Assembly (NCBI GenBank): GCA_902593405.1
Contig: CACJIB010000003.1
Location: forward strand, 1 to 64,000
DNA length: 64,000 nucleotides
Source: an uncultured Pelagibacteraceae bacterium
Lineage (GTDB): Bacteria; Pseudomonadota; Alphaproteobacteria; Pelagibacterales; Pelagibacteraceae
Reading direction: 5' to 3'
Position numbers and translations under genes: made by a program. Each line of letters begins with the position of its first letter. The stretch's first letter is position 1. The notes beneath the pieces are model-generated. The model worked only from the letters and a program-made list of their open reading frames with translations. It made no database searches and was not told the origin of the DNA. Below, piece by piece: positions 19,465 through 28,446 of this stretch.

Positions 19465-19935
19465 ATGTCAACATTTGTATATATGACAAGATGTGATGGC
19501 TGTGGTCATTGCGTAGATATTTGCCCATCAGATATAATGCACATTGACGAAAACATTAGACGTGCAAAAAATATTGAACCTAATTTTTGTTGGGAATGTT
19601 ATTCTTGTGTCAAAGCTTGTCCTAACCACGCTATTGATGTTAGAGGATATGCAGACTTTGCTCCAATGGGACATAGCGTTAGAGTAAGAAGGGAAGAAGA
19701 AAAAGGAACAATTTCTTGGAAAATTAAATTCAGAAATGGAACAGAAAAAAACTTTGTATCGCCAATTACAACAAAGCCTTGGGGTAAATTTATTCCTAAA
19801 TTAGCTGAGGGAGATAAACCCAATCAAGGTGAGATAAACTCACAAAGATTATACACTGAACCAGAAGGATTAAATATAGATGGAGAGCTTCCAACTGTAC
19901 CTAAGGAATCGTTCAAAAAAGGAGTTTACTATTAA
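19465..19935 (+). CDS. aprB: Adenylylsulfate (APS) reductase beta subunit
   Basis: Ferredoxin-type Cys clusters 'CDGCGHCVDICPSD' and 'CWECYSCVKACP'; AprB length and C-terminus. Confidence 0.94.
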   Translation: MSTFVYMTRCDGCGHCVDICPSDIMHIDENIRRAKNIEPNFCWECYSCVKACPNHAIDVRGYADFAPMGHSVRVRREEEKGTISWKIKFRNGTEKNFVSPITTKPWGKFIPKLAEGDKPNQGEINSQRLYTEPEGLNIDGELPTVPKESFKKGVYY

Positions 19936-21794
19936 TGGCTAGCCATAAAACACATTACGAAGATTGCGATATATTAGTTGTTGGTGGAGGTATGGCTGGT
20001 ACTGGTGCTACCTTTGAGGCAAGACACTGGGGTAGAGACATGAAAATTGTTTGTGTTGAAAAAGCTAACATTGATAGAAGTGGAGCTGTTGCTCAAGGAC
20101 TTTATGCGATTAATTGCTATATGGGAATGCAGTGGGGTGAAAACCAACCAGAAGATCACGTAAGATATGCAAGAAATGATTTGATGGGAATGGTAAGAGA
20201 AGATTTAGGTTATGACATGGCTCGTCACGTAGACTCTACAGTTCATATGTTTGATGAATGGGGTTTACCTATGATGAAGAACGAAGAAACTGGAAGATAC
20301 TTAAGAGAAGGTAAATGGCAGATAATGATCCATGGTGAAAGTTATAAACCGATTGTTGCTGAAGCAGCAAAAAAATCTGCAGATAAAATTTATAACAGAA
20401 TAATGATTACTCATCTTTTAATGGACGAGTCTCAAGATAACAGAATTGGTGGAGCAGTTGGTTTTAATATGAGAACTGGTGATTTCCATGTATTTAGAGC
20501 AAAAGCAGTAATTGTTGCTGCTGGTGGAGCTTCACACATCTTTAAACCAAGAGCGGTTGGAGAAGGAATGGGTAGAACTTGGTATGCACCATGGAGTAAT
20601 GGATCTGCATATGCATTGCCTATTGCAGCAGGTGCGAAGATGACTCAAATGGAAAACAGAATTGTATTATGTAGATTTAAAGACGGTTATGGTCCAGTTG
20701 GAGCGTATTTCCTTCATTTAAAAACATACACACAAAATGCTAATGGAGAAAATTATGAGAAAAAATGGTATGACCAAACTAAAGAGTTAGTTGGAGAATA
20801 TATCGATCATCATCCAACTCCAACTTGCTTGAGAAACCATGCTTTTATTCAAGAAGTAGCTGCAGGCGGTGGACCAATCCACATGGTAACTACTGAGGCT
20901 TTCCAAGATCCACACTTAGAAACAGTAGGTTGGGAAAATTTCTTAGGAATGACCGTTGGGCAAGCTGTTGTTTGGGCATCTCAAAATATTGATCCAAAAT
21001 ACACAAATCCAGAATTAACTACATCTGAACCTTATGTAATGGGTTCACATGCTACTTGTTCTGGTGCATGGGTTAGTGGTCCAGAAGATTTATCACCACC
21101 AGAATATTTCTGGGGTTATAACAGAATGCTAACTATTGATGGTTTATTTGGTGCAGGTGATACAGTTGGTGGAAGTGCCCATAAGTTTTCATCTGGATCT
21201 TTTACAGAAGGTAGATTAGCTGCAAAAGCTGCTGTTAAATATATTGAAGACAAAAAAGCAGAAGGCGTTAAAGTTTCAGAAAAACAGTGTGAGGATTTCA
21301 AAACTGCAGTTTATAAACCACTAGAAAACTATACGGTTGCTAGAAATGAGATTACTGGTGGAACAGTTTCACCTAGCTATATATCTCCAATTCAAGGTCT
21401 TCAAAGATTACAGAAAATAATGGATGAATATGTTGGAGGAATTACCTCAAATTACATGACTAATGGTAATATGCTAAAAAGAGGTCTTGAGTTATTAGAT
21501 TGGTTACAAGAAGACTTAGAGCATGTTGGAGCTGAAGATTATCACCAGCTTATGAGAGCTTGGGAATTAAAACACAGAGCTTTGACGTCTCAGTGTGTAA
21601 CAGAACATACATTATTTAGGGAAGAGACTAGATGGCCAGGCTACTATTACAGAGGTGATCATATGAAACTTGATGATGAAAATTGGCATTGTTTAACAGT
21701 TTCTAGAAGAGACCCTAAGACTGGTAAATTTAGTATGGAGAAAATTCCTGTCTACCATATAGTGGATGAGAACGAGAAGAAAAAAGCTTCTTAG
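19935..21794 (+). CDS. aprA: Adenylylsulfate (APS) reductase alpha subunit
   Basis: 619 aa FAD protein 'DILVVGGGMAGTGATFEARHWG', 'YKPIVAEAAKKS', 'MVTTEAFQDPHLETVGWENFLGMTVGQAV'. Confidence 0.95.
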   Translation: MASHKTHYEDCDILVVGGGMAGTGATFEARHWGRDMKIVCVEKANIDRSGAVAQGLYAINCYMGMQWGENQPEDHVRYARNDLMGMVREDLGYDMARHVDSTVHMFDEWGLPMMKNEETGRYLREGKWQIMIHGESYKPIVAEAAKKSADKIYNRIMITHLLMDESQDNRIGGAVGFNMRTGDFHVFRAKAVIVAAGGASHIFKPRAVGEGMGRTWYAPWSNGSAYALPIAAGAKMTQMENRIVLCRFKDGYGPVGAYFLHLKTYTQNANGENYEKKWYDQTKELVGEYIDHHPTPTCLRNHAFIQEVAAGGGPIHMVTTEAFQDPHLETVGWENFLGMTVGQAVVWASQNIDPKYTNPELTTSEPYVMGSHATCSGAWVSGPEDLSPPEYFWGYNRMLTIDGLFGAGDTVGGSAHKFSSGSFTEGRLAAKAAVKYIEDKKAEGVKVSEKQCEDFKTAVYKPLENYTVARNEITGGTVSPSYISPIQGLQRLQKIMDEYVGGITSNYMTNGNMLKRGLELLDWLQEDLEHVGAEDYHQLMRAWELKHRALTSQCVTEHTLFREETRWPGYYYRGDHMKLDDENWHCLTVSRRDPKTGKFSMEKIPVYHIVDENEKKKAS

Positions 21795-21815
21795 TAGATA
21801 ATTTAATTAAATCAC

Positions 21816-22166
21816 ATGGATATTTTATCTAAATCAGATGATGAAATATACGAATTAGCCAAACCTATTTGGGATAATTTGGTTAAATCATCTAATCTCA
21901 AAGATTATGGTGGATTTACAAGAGATTTTTCTACTCAAATGCTCTTTGGTGCTAACGAAGTAGAGCTTGGTAAACAGTGGGCCAATAATAAGCTAATCAC
22001 TAATCTTAAAGAGACTTTTGAACCTTTCGGTTGCCTTAGAAGAGGAGATCACATAACCGTTCTGATTAAACAAACAAATAAAGAGATACCAGGAGAGTTT
22101 CTTGGGAGGCTGGTCTTAGGTGTCGAGGACGATACGGTTAAGGTTTTCGGAGCCACGATCTATTAA
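21816..22166 (+). CDS. Conserved-looking protein of unknown function in apr operon
   Basis: 116 aa, begins 21 nt after aprA stop on the same strand; no recognised family. Confidence 0.75.
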   Translation: MDILSKSDDEIYELAKPIWDNLVKSSNLKDYGGFTRDFSTQMLFGANEVELGKQWANNKLITNLKETFEPFGCLRRGDHITVLIKQTNKEIPGEFLGRLVLGVEDDTVKVFGATIY

Positions 22167-22221
22167 GAAAAAAAATTACTTAGCTTGAAATAATTGTTTG
22201 ACAAATTTCGTTGTGGGTGTA

Positions 22222-22368
22222 ATGACGGATTTAATGTTACTTTCTAACGTAAAAATTATTAATAAACTCTCAAATTTTAAAACCATATTTATTAAAGCAG
22301 GAATTATAGCGAGCTTAACAGCATACTGGGGAGTAATTTTAGTTGGAACTTTTATCACTTTTAACTAA
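22222..22368 (+). CDS. 48-aa single-TM protein in apr operon
   Basis: Hand-translated: MTDLMLLSNVKIINKLSNFKTIFIKAGIIASLTAYWGVILVGTFITFN; the - strand ORF on the track here is its shadow. Confidence 0.5.
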   Translation: MTDLMLLSNVKIINKLSNFKTIFIKAGIIASLTAYWGVILVGTFITFN

Positions 22369-22398
22369 GTTGTTTTTAAACAACTTTTAAAATTTTTT

Positions 22399-23478
22399 AT
22401 GGAAGTATTTTTACCGATAGCTCAAGTTTTTGTTAACCCTATCGAGATACTTTTATTAAGTGCTATTGTTGGAGTACTTTCAGGTTTATTTGGTGTTGGT
22501 GGTGGGTTTTTGATGACACCTTTTTTAATTTTTTTAGGAATACCTCCTGCTTATGCAGTTGCTAATGAAGCAAATAATATTTTAGCTACCTCAGTTTCTG
22601 GATCTACCACGCATTATTTAAAAAATACTTTAGATTATAAAATGGGTTCAATGATTGTAATTGGAGGTGTAATTGGAACCTCTTTAGGAATTTACACTTT
22701 TACTTATTTTAAAGGTATTGGAAAAATTGATACAGTTATCTCACTGGCCTACATGTATATATTAGCAATAATCGGAACTTTAATGCTTGTTGAAAGTTTG
22801 GGTGAAATAGATAAAGCAAAAAGAAACGTTGTAGTTAAAAAAAAATTACATGTTCATTATTGGATACATGGTCTTCCATTAAGAATGAGGTTTCCAAAAT
22901 CTAAATTATATGAAAGTATTTTTACTCCAATTATAATTGGTCTATTAGTTGGTTTTATTGCAGCTATTATGGGAATTGGAGGTGCGTTTATTTTAGTTCC
23001 AGCAATGATTTATATAATTAAAATGCCTACTAAATTAGTTCCTGGCACATCTTTATTTGTAACAATTTTTGTAAGTGTGGTTGTTACTTTTCTTCATTCA
23101 TTTAATTATGGATCTATAGATTTATTACTTGTTCTTATGTTGGTTATAGGCTCTATAATAGGAGTTCAAGTTGGACAAAAATTAGGAGAAAGAATTGATA
23201 GCTCTGGTTTAAGAGCTTTATTAGCAATTTTGTTATTGATAGTAGGTATAGCAATAGCATACGATACATTTTTCGCAGATCAGATTATTAATGAGACTAC
23301 AAAAGCAACTAGTTCAGATTTAAATTTCTTTTCTCAATTCATAATTGAATTTTCTAGAGAGATGCCTTTCTTTTATGGACTATTCACTATTATGTTTGCG
23401 ATTATTTTAGGTGTTGGAGCAGCGTTTATAAGACGTTTTGTTTCAAACTTAAGAAAAAAATTATTAGTCAAATCTTAA
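22399..23478 (+). CDS. tauE: TauE/SafE family sulfite/anion exporter
   Basis: Duplicated 'GVLSGLFGVGGGFLMTPFLIF' and 'GFIAAIMGIGGAFILVPAM' motifs. Confidence 0.92.
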   Translation: MEVFLPIAQVFVNPIEILLLSAIVGVLSGLFGVGGGFLMTPFLIFLGIPPAYAVANEANNILATSVSGSTTHYLKNTLDYKMGSMIVIGGVIGTSLGIYTFTYFKGIGKIDTVISLAYMYILAIIGTLMLVESLGEIDKAKRNVVVKKKLHVHYWIHGLPLRMRFPKSKLYESIFTPIIIGLLVGFIAAIMGIGGAFILVPAMIYIIKMPTKLVPGTSLFVTIFVSVVVTFLHSFNYGSIDLLLVLMLVIGSIIGVQVGQKLGERIDSSGLRALLAILLLIVGIAIAYDTFFADQIINETTKATSSDLNFFSQFIIEFSREMPFFYGLFTIMFAIILGVGAAFIRRFVSNLRKKLLVKS

Positions 23479-24560
23479 ATAAAAATATTTATTAGAGTTT
23501 CTATATATATTAAACTAATAATTCCAACAGTCACAGCTGCAATCAAACCAACTACAAATGGTTTATATCCCATTGATTTAAGTTCACTTAAATTTATTGA
23601 AATCCCTACAGCAGCCATAGCCATTGTCAAAAATACAGTTGCTAAAATTTTTAAATATTCGATGAATCTAGACCAAGCATAAAAACTTTTACTTTCAAAT
23701 GAAAATAATTGATCTCCAAAATTTCTTAAAATTATCATGCCAATAAAACCAAGTACAAAATATGGAAAAATACTTAAAATTGAGTATTTTTGTTCTTTAA
23801 ATTCACCTCTATTGTATAAGAAAGCAAACAAAGGAATTAGTATTACTAGAAAAGTGTTTCTGATTAATTTTGTTACTGTTGCCACATCTAAGGTTTCAGG
23901 ATTGTTAAATTGTTGATCATAAATCAAACCTGCGGCAGCTACTTGAGAGGTCTCATGAATTGAAGTTCCCAGAAATAAGCCAGCTTCCAAGGCATTATTA
24001 TCAAAATACCATTCTGCAAAATATGGGTAAACTAGCATTGCAATCACTCCAAATAACGTAATGTTAGCTATTGCATAAGCTACTTCTGTTTTCTTGGCGT
24101 TGATTACAGGAGCTGTTGCAACAATCGCAGTAGCTCCACAAACGCTAGTACCAATTGCAATTAAATAAGACATCTTTGAGGATATAGGGACTTTTTTTAT
24201 AAGGAGCTTAATTAATATTAATACACCTAAAATACAAAATATCACTAAGGGTATCGCAACAGATCCAAATTTAATAAAATCAGCAAAACTTAATCTAATA
24301 CCTAAAAAAATTATTCCTAATTTTAAAATATACTGTTGGGTAAAATCTAAACCAATCATCATACCTGGTCTTGGAGTAAAAGCGTTTCCCATTAATATTC
24401 CAAGTAGTATTGCAATTAACACTGTTGAAATTGGACTTTTTTCAGTACCAAAAATCTCTATCGCTAAAACGTTATTAATACCTTGAGAAAATAAACAAAA
24501 AATTAAAGCTAAGACAACACCTGGAAAAATTGATTTTATGTACTGAAACTTATTATCCAC
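23475..24560 (-). CDS. yeiH: YeiH family (UPF0324) putative sulfate/sulfite exporter
   Basis: 'AIGTSVCGATAIVATAPVINAK' and 'GTSIHETSQVAAAG' YeiH motifs. Confidence 0.9.
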   Translation of the reverse strand: MDNKFQYIKSIFPGVVLALIFCLFSQGINNVLAIEIFGTEKSPISTVLIAILLGILMGNAFTPRPGMMIGLDFTQQYILKLGIIFLGIRLSFADFIKFGSVAIPLVIFCILGVLILIKLLIKKVPISSKMSYLIAIGTSVCGATAIVATAPVINAKKTEVAYAIANITLFGVIAMLVYPYFAEWYFDNNALEAGLFLGTSIHETSQVAAAGLIYDQQFNNPETLDVATVTKLIRNTFLVILIPLFAFLYNRGEFKEQKYSILSIFPYFVLGFIGMIILRNFGDQLFSFESKSFYAWSRFIEYLKILATVFLTMAMAAVGISINLSELKSMGYKPFVVGLIAAVTVGIISLIYIETLINIFI

Positions 24561-24566
24561 GGATTT

Positions 24567-25733
24567 TTATGCACTTCTGTAGAGTTTAGTCATCACAAAT
24601 TCTTTGTGACCTAAAGCTTCTGCACAAGTCAGTCTTCCGTTTGCTACCCTTAAAGTCGTTTTGATTAATTCATCTCCAGCTTCAGATAAATTCATTTCTC
24701 TTGAAAGAATTTTAGAAACATCACAATCAATATGCTCTCCCATACCTTTAACCGTTAATGGATTAGCTGTTAATTTAACAACAGGTTCTATAGGATTTCC
24801 AACGATATTGCCTTGTCCAGTTGGAAATAAATGAATATTAAAACCAGCAGCAGCTTGAAGTGTAACACATTCAGCAGCAGCAGATGATGTGTCCATAAAA
24901 TATAAACCTTTTCCTTTTGTTGGTTCTTCAGCTGGTTCAAGAACATCAATAAATTTACAATTTCCAATTTTTTGAAAATTACCAAAAGCTTTTTCCTCAA
25001 TTGTAGTTAAGCCTCCAGCTATATTTCCAGCAGTAGGTTGACTTTCAGAAAGATCATCCGTTGCCTCTTTTAAGATAAAATCATTATAAGAGCTCCAGGT
25101 TTTCATAAATTTTTCAGAAGCTTCTTTCGTAGCTCCTCTTGTTGCGCAAACTTGTTCTGCACCTGTTAATTCTGATGTTTCACCAAAACACAAATGAACT
25201 CCTAATGGCTCAAGTTTATCCATTAAATTACCAACAGTTGGGTTTGCAGCTAGTCCTGAAGTAGTATCAGATTCTCCACACTTAACTGAAATCCATAGAT
25301 CACTTAAAGGACACTCTTCTCTTTGTTTTTCTGAAGCCCACATAACAAATTCTTGAGCTTTTTTTGATGCTTTCATTGTCGTACCAATGTCTCCTGTACG
25401 TTCAATATGAAATCCTTCAACGGGTTTTCCAGTTTTAGCAATTCCATCTACAATTTTTTTTGTCCATTTAGGTTCAATACCAATTACAATCACTGCCGCA
25501 ACGTTTGGATTACATCCAGTTCCTATCATTGTTCTAAAATGAAGCTCTAAATCTGCACCAAATTGAAGTCTTCCATAAGAATGAGGAAGAGCAATTGTTC
25601 CTTTAATATTGTTGGCAACTGCCTCTGCACATGCGTTCGAAATGTCATCAACTGGCAAAATAATTACATGATTTCTTGTTCCGGCTCTGCCGTTTTCTCT
25701 TTTATAACCTAAAAAGCTCTTTGGGATATCCAT
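24567..25733 (-). CDS. suyB: UxaA-family lyase, probable (2R)-sulfolactate sulfo-lyase large subunit
   Basis: '[24 protein letters not shown]', '[10 protein letters not shown]', '[34 protein letters not shown]'; separate small SAF subunit adjacent. Confidence 0.78.
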   Translation of the reverse strand: MDIPKSFLGYKRENGRAGTRNHVIILPVDDISNACAEAVANNIKGTIALPHSYGRLQFGADLELHFRTMIGTGCNPNVAAVIVIGIEPKWTKKIVDGIAKTGKPVEGFHIERTGDIGTTMKASKKAQEFVMWASEKQREECPLSDLWISVKCGESDTTSGLAANPTVGNLMDKLEPLGVHLCFGETSELTGAEQVCATRGATKEASEKFMKTWSSYNDFILKEATDDLSESQPTAGNIAGGLTTIEEKAFGNFQKIGNCKFIDVLEPAEEPTKGKGLYFMDTSSAAAECVTLQAAAGFNIHLFPTGQGNIVGNPIEPVVKLTANPLTVKGMGEHIDCDVSKILSREMNLSEAGDELIKTTLRVANGRLTCAEALGHKEFVMTKLYRSA

Positions 25734-25737
25734 ATTT

Positions 25738-26022
25738 TTACCACTTCTTTGTTTTTACATTGTGAACATGCACATGCTCACCTTTTTTGATTGATTTAAC
25801 AACTTTACCAATATCGTGACCATACTTTAAAATAGTATCACCCTCTTTAAGGTCAACCATTGCAATTTTATGACCTAAAGGTATTTCATCTACGGATTGA
25901 ATATTAGTTGAACTGTCGTCTTCCATTATCCAGCAAGCACAGTCCTGTTTAGGTGTGATTTTTTCAATAACAACTACTCCCACGTTGTCTTTTTTATCAT
26001 GTATGATTATATCTGTTGCCAT
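25738..26022 (-). CDS. suyA: SAF/UxaA N-terminal domain protein, probable sulfolactate sulfo-lyase small subunit
   Basis: '[45 protein letters not shown]'; 4 nt from suyB. Confidence 0.78.
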   Translation of the reverse strand: MATDIIIHDKKDNVGVVVIEKITPKQDCACWIMEDDSSTNIQSVDEIPLGHKIAMVDLKEGDTILKYGHDIGKVVKSIKKGEHVHVHNVKTKKW

Positions 26023-26032
26023 ATCGTGTCGA

Positions 26033-26090
26033 TTTGTTTGTTTGAAATTTGTAAAAACTTATATATTAATCGCACAAATTAACAAACGAA
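26033..26090. promoter_or_regulatory. Imperfect inverted repeat in divergent suyA/xsc promoter region
   Basis: tttgtttgtt-tga-aatttgt ... acaaatt-aacaaacgaa. Confidence 0.45.
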
Positions 26091-26133
26091 TTTTATAAAT
26101 AGTATAACTACACTTTAGAGAGGTTCTAGTTTT

Positions 26134-27918
26134 ATGACAAAAATGACAACAGAAGAAGCCTTTGTAAAAGTTTTACAAATGCACGGTATTGAACATGCGT
26201 TTGGAATTATCGGTTCAGCCTTTATGCCAATTTCAGATATTTTTCCAGATGCAGGTATTACTTTTTGGGATGTCGCTCATGAAACAAATGGTGGTTTAAT
26301 TGCTGATGGTTACACAAGAGCTACTGGTAAAATGTCAATGGTTATTGCTCAGAACGGACCTGGAATTACTGGATTAGTTACACCAATCAAAACAGCTTAT
26401 TGGAATCATACACCTCTTTTATTAGTTACACCGCAAGCAGCGAACAAAACAATGGGGCAAGGTGGATTTCAAGAAGTAGAGCAAATGAATTTATTCAAAG
26501 ACATGGTTTGTTATCAAGAAGAAGTAAGAGACCCATCAAGAATGGCAGAAGTGCTAAATAGAGTTATAGAAAAGGCTATAAGAGGATCAGCGCCAGCACA
26601 AATTAATGTTCCAAGAGATTATTGGTGTCAAGTAATTGATATTGATCTTCCTCCGATTGTAAGACTCGAAAGACAAGGGGGAGGAAATGATGCTGTAGCT
26701 AAAGCAGCTGACTTGTTATCTAAAGCAAAGTTTCCAGTAATATTATCTGGAGCAGGCGTTGTTATTGGAGGAGCTATAGAAGCTACAAAAAAACTTGCAG
26801 AAAAATTAGATTCACCTGTTTGTTCAGGTTACCAACATAATGACAGCTTTCCAGGAAGCCATCCTTTAGCTGTTGGTCCTCTTGGATACAATGGATCAAA
26901 AGCTGCAATGGAATTAATTTCAAAAGCTGACGTAGTGTTAGCATTGGGAACTAGATTAAATCCATTTTCTACCTTACCTGGTTATGGAATTGATTATTGG
27001 CCAAAGAATGCAAACATCATTCAAGTTGATATTAATCCTGATAGAATAGGTTTGACTAAAAAAGTTACTGTAGGAATAAGTGGTGATGCAAAATTAGTTG
27101 CCGAACAAATTTTTGAAAAATTATCTTCAAATGCTGGTGACACTGACAGACAAGCTAGAAAAGACTTAATTCATCAAACTAAGTCAGCTTGGTTACAAAA
27201 ACTTTCAAGTTTAGATCATGAAGATGATGATGAAGGAACAGTCTGGAACAAAGAAGCAAGAGAAAGAGATGCAGATAGAATGTCACCAAGACAAGCTTGG
27301 AGAGCAATTCAAGCAGGAATGCCTGACGATGTAATTATATCAAGTGATATAGGAAACAATTGTGCGATAGGTAATGCTTACCCTACATTCGAAAAGCCAA
27401 GGAAATATTTAGCACCAGGTTTATTTGGTCCTTGTGGTTATGGTTTTCCATCAATATTGGGAGCGAAAATTGGTTGTCCGGATACTCCTGTTATCGGATT
27501 TGCTGGCGATGGTGCTTTTGGAATAAGTATGAATGAAATGAGTTCATGTGCAAGAGAAGAGTGGCCCGCAATAACAATGGTTATTTTTAGAAATTATCAA
27601 TGGGGTGCAGAAAAAAGAAATACGACACTTTGGTTTGATAATAACTTTGTAGGTACAGAATTAGATCCAGAATTAAGTTATGCAAAAGTGGCTGATGCTT
27701 GTGGTTTAAAAGGTGTAACTGTTAGAACAATGGAAGAAACCACAAACGCAATAAGGCAATCTTGTGAAGATCAGAAAAAAGGAATTACGACTTTTATTGA
27801 GGTTATTTTAAATCAAGAACTTGGCGAACCATTTAGAAGAGATGCTATGAAAAAACCAGTTAGAGTAGCTGGTATTGATAAAAAAGACATGAAACCTCAA
27901 AAATCACTTAATGGATGA
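26134..27918 (+). CDS. xsc: Sulfoacetaldehyde acetyltransferase
   Basis: TPP-enzyme, 594 aa: 'MTTEEAFVKVLQMHGIEHAFGIIGSAFMPISDIFPDAGITFWDVAHE', 'PANKTMGQGGFQEVEQM'-type Xsc features. Confidence 0.93.
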   Translation: MTKMTTEEAFVKVLQMHGIEHAFGIIGSAFMPISDIFPDAGITFWDVAHETNGGLIADGYTRATGKMSMVIAQNGPGITGLVTPIKTAYWNHTPLLLVTPQAANKTMGQGGFQEVEQMNLFKDMVCYQEEVRDPSRMAEVLNRVIEKAIRGSAPAQINVPRDYWCQVIDIDLPPIVRLERQGGGNDAVAKAADLLSKAKFPVILSGAGVVIGGAIEATKKLAEKLDSPVCSGYQHNDSFPGSHPLAVGPLGYNGSKAAMELISKADVVLALGTRLNPFSTLPGYGIDYWPKNANIIQVDINPDRIGLTKKVTVGISGDAKLVAEQIFEKLSSNAGDTDRQARKDLIHQTKSAWLQKLSSLDHEDDDEGTVWNKEARERDADRMSPRQAWRAIQAGMPDDVIISSDIGNNCAIGNAYPTFEKPRKYLAPGLFGPCGYGFPSILGAKIGCPDTPVIGFAGDGAFGISMNEMSSCAREEWPAITMVIFRNYQWGAEKRNTTLWFDNNFVGTELDPELSYAKVADACGLKGVTVRTMEETTNAIRQSCEDQKKGITTFIEVILNQELGEPFRRDAMKKPVRVAGIDKKDMKPQKSLNG

Positions 27919-28294
27919 TATTAAGATAGGCTCTAATAGAAGTTTTGGTTTAGTTTTTTCCATAGTTTTTCTAATAATTGCAATTTATCCTTTGATTAAT
28001 AGTGAGGGATTGAGGGTATGGTCTTTAATTATTGCAATAATTTTTTTAGTTTTAGGGTTAATAAACTCTAAAATTTTAACCCCATTAAATAAACTTTGGT
28101 TTAAATTTGGAATATTATTAGGGAAAATAGTATCACCAGTAATAATGGCAGTAATATTTTTTTTAGTCGTAACTCCAATTGGTTTATTTATGAGAATGAT
28201 TGGTAAAGATTTATTAAATTTAAAGTTTAATAAAAATAAATCTTATTGGATTGAAAAGTCTGGTCCAAAGAGTAAGATGAGCAATCAATTTTAG
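27911..28294 (+). CDS. SxtJ-like membrane protein
   Basis: 127 aa with SxtJ-like layout and ending ('FNKNKSYWIEKSGPKSKMSNQF'); followed by DUF5989-like ORF and carbamoyltransferase. Confidence 0.75.
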   Translation: MDDIKIGSNRSFGLVFSIVFLIIAIYPLINSEGLRVWSLIIAIIFLVLGLINSKILTPLNKLWFKFGILLGKIVSPVIMAVIFFLVVTPIGLFMRMIGKDLLNLKFNKNKSYWIEKSGPKSKMSNQF

Positions 28295-28295
28295 T

Positions 28296-28445
28296 ATGAG
28301 TTTTATAAAAGAATTTTGGGAATTTTTAAAAGTAAGAAAAAAATATTGGCTTTTACCAATTATCATTGTTTTAGTTTTATTTGGTGGTCTAATAGTATTA
28401 ACTCAAGGTTCAGCAGTAGCTCCATTTATTTATACGATTTTTTAA
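28296..28445 (+). CDS. DUF5989-like small membrane protein, 49 aa
   Basis: Hand-translated: MSFIKEFWEFLKVRKKYWLLPIIIVLVLFGGLIVLTQGSAVAPFIYTIF; between sxtJ-like gene and carbamoyltransferase. Confidence 0.78.
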   Translation: MSFIKEFWEFLKVRKKYWLLPIIIVLVLFGGLIVLTQGSAVAPFIYTIF

Positions 28446-28446
28446 A

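Noticed and set aside
22176-22358. Minus-strand 60-aa ORF between the 116-aa gene and tauE
   Set aside because: The plus-strand 48-aa frame fits the operon direction and has a credible TM segment; the minus frame looks like its shadow.
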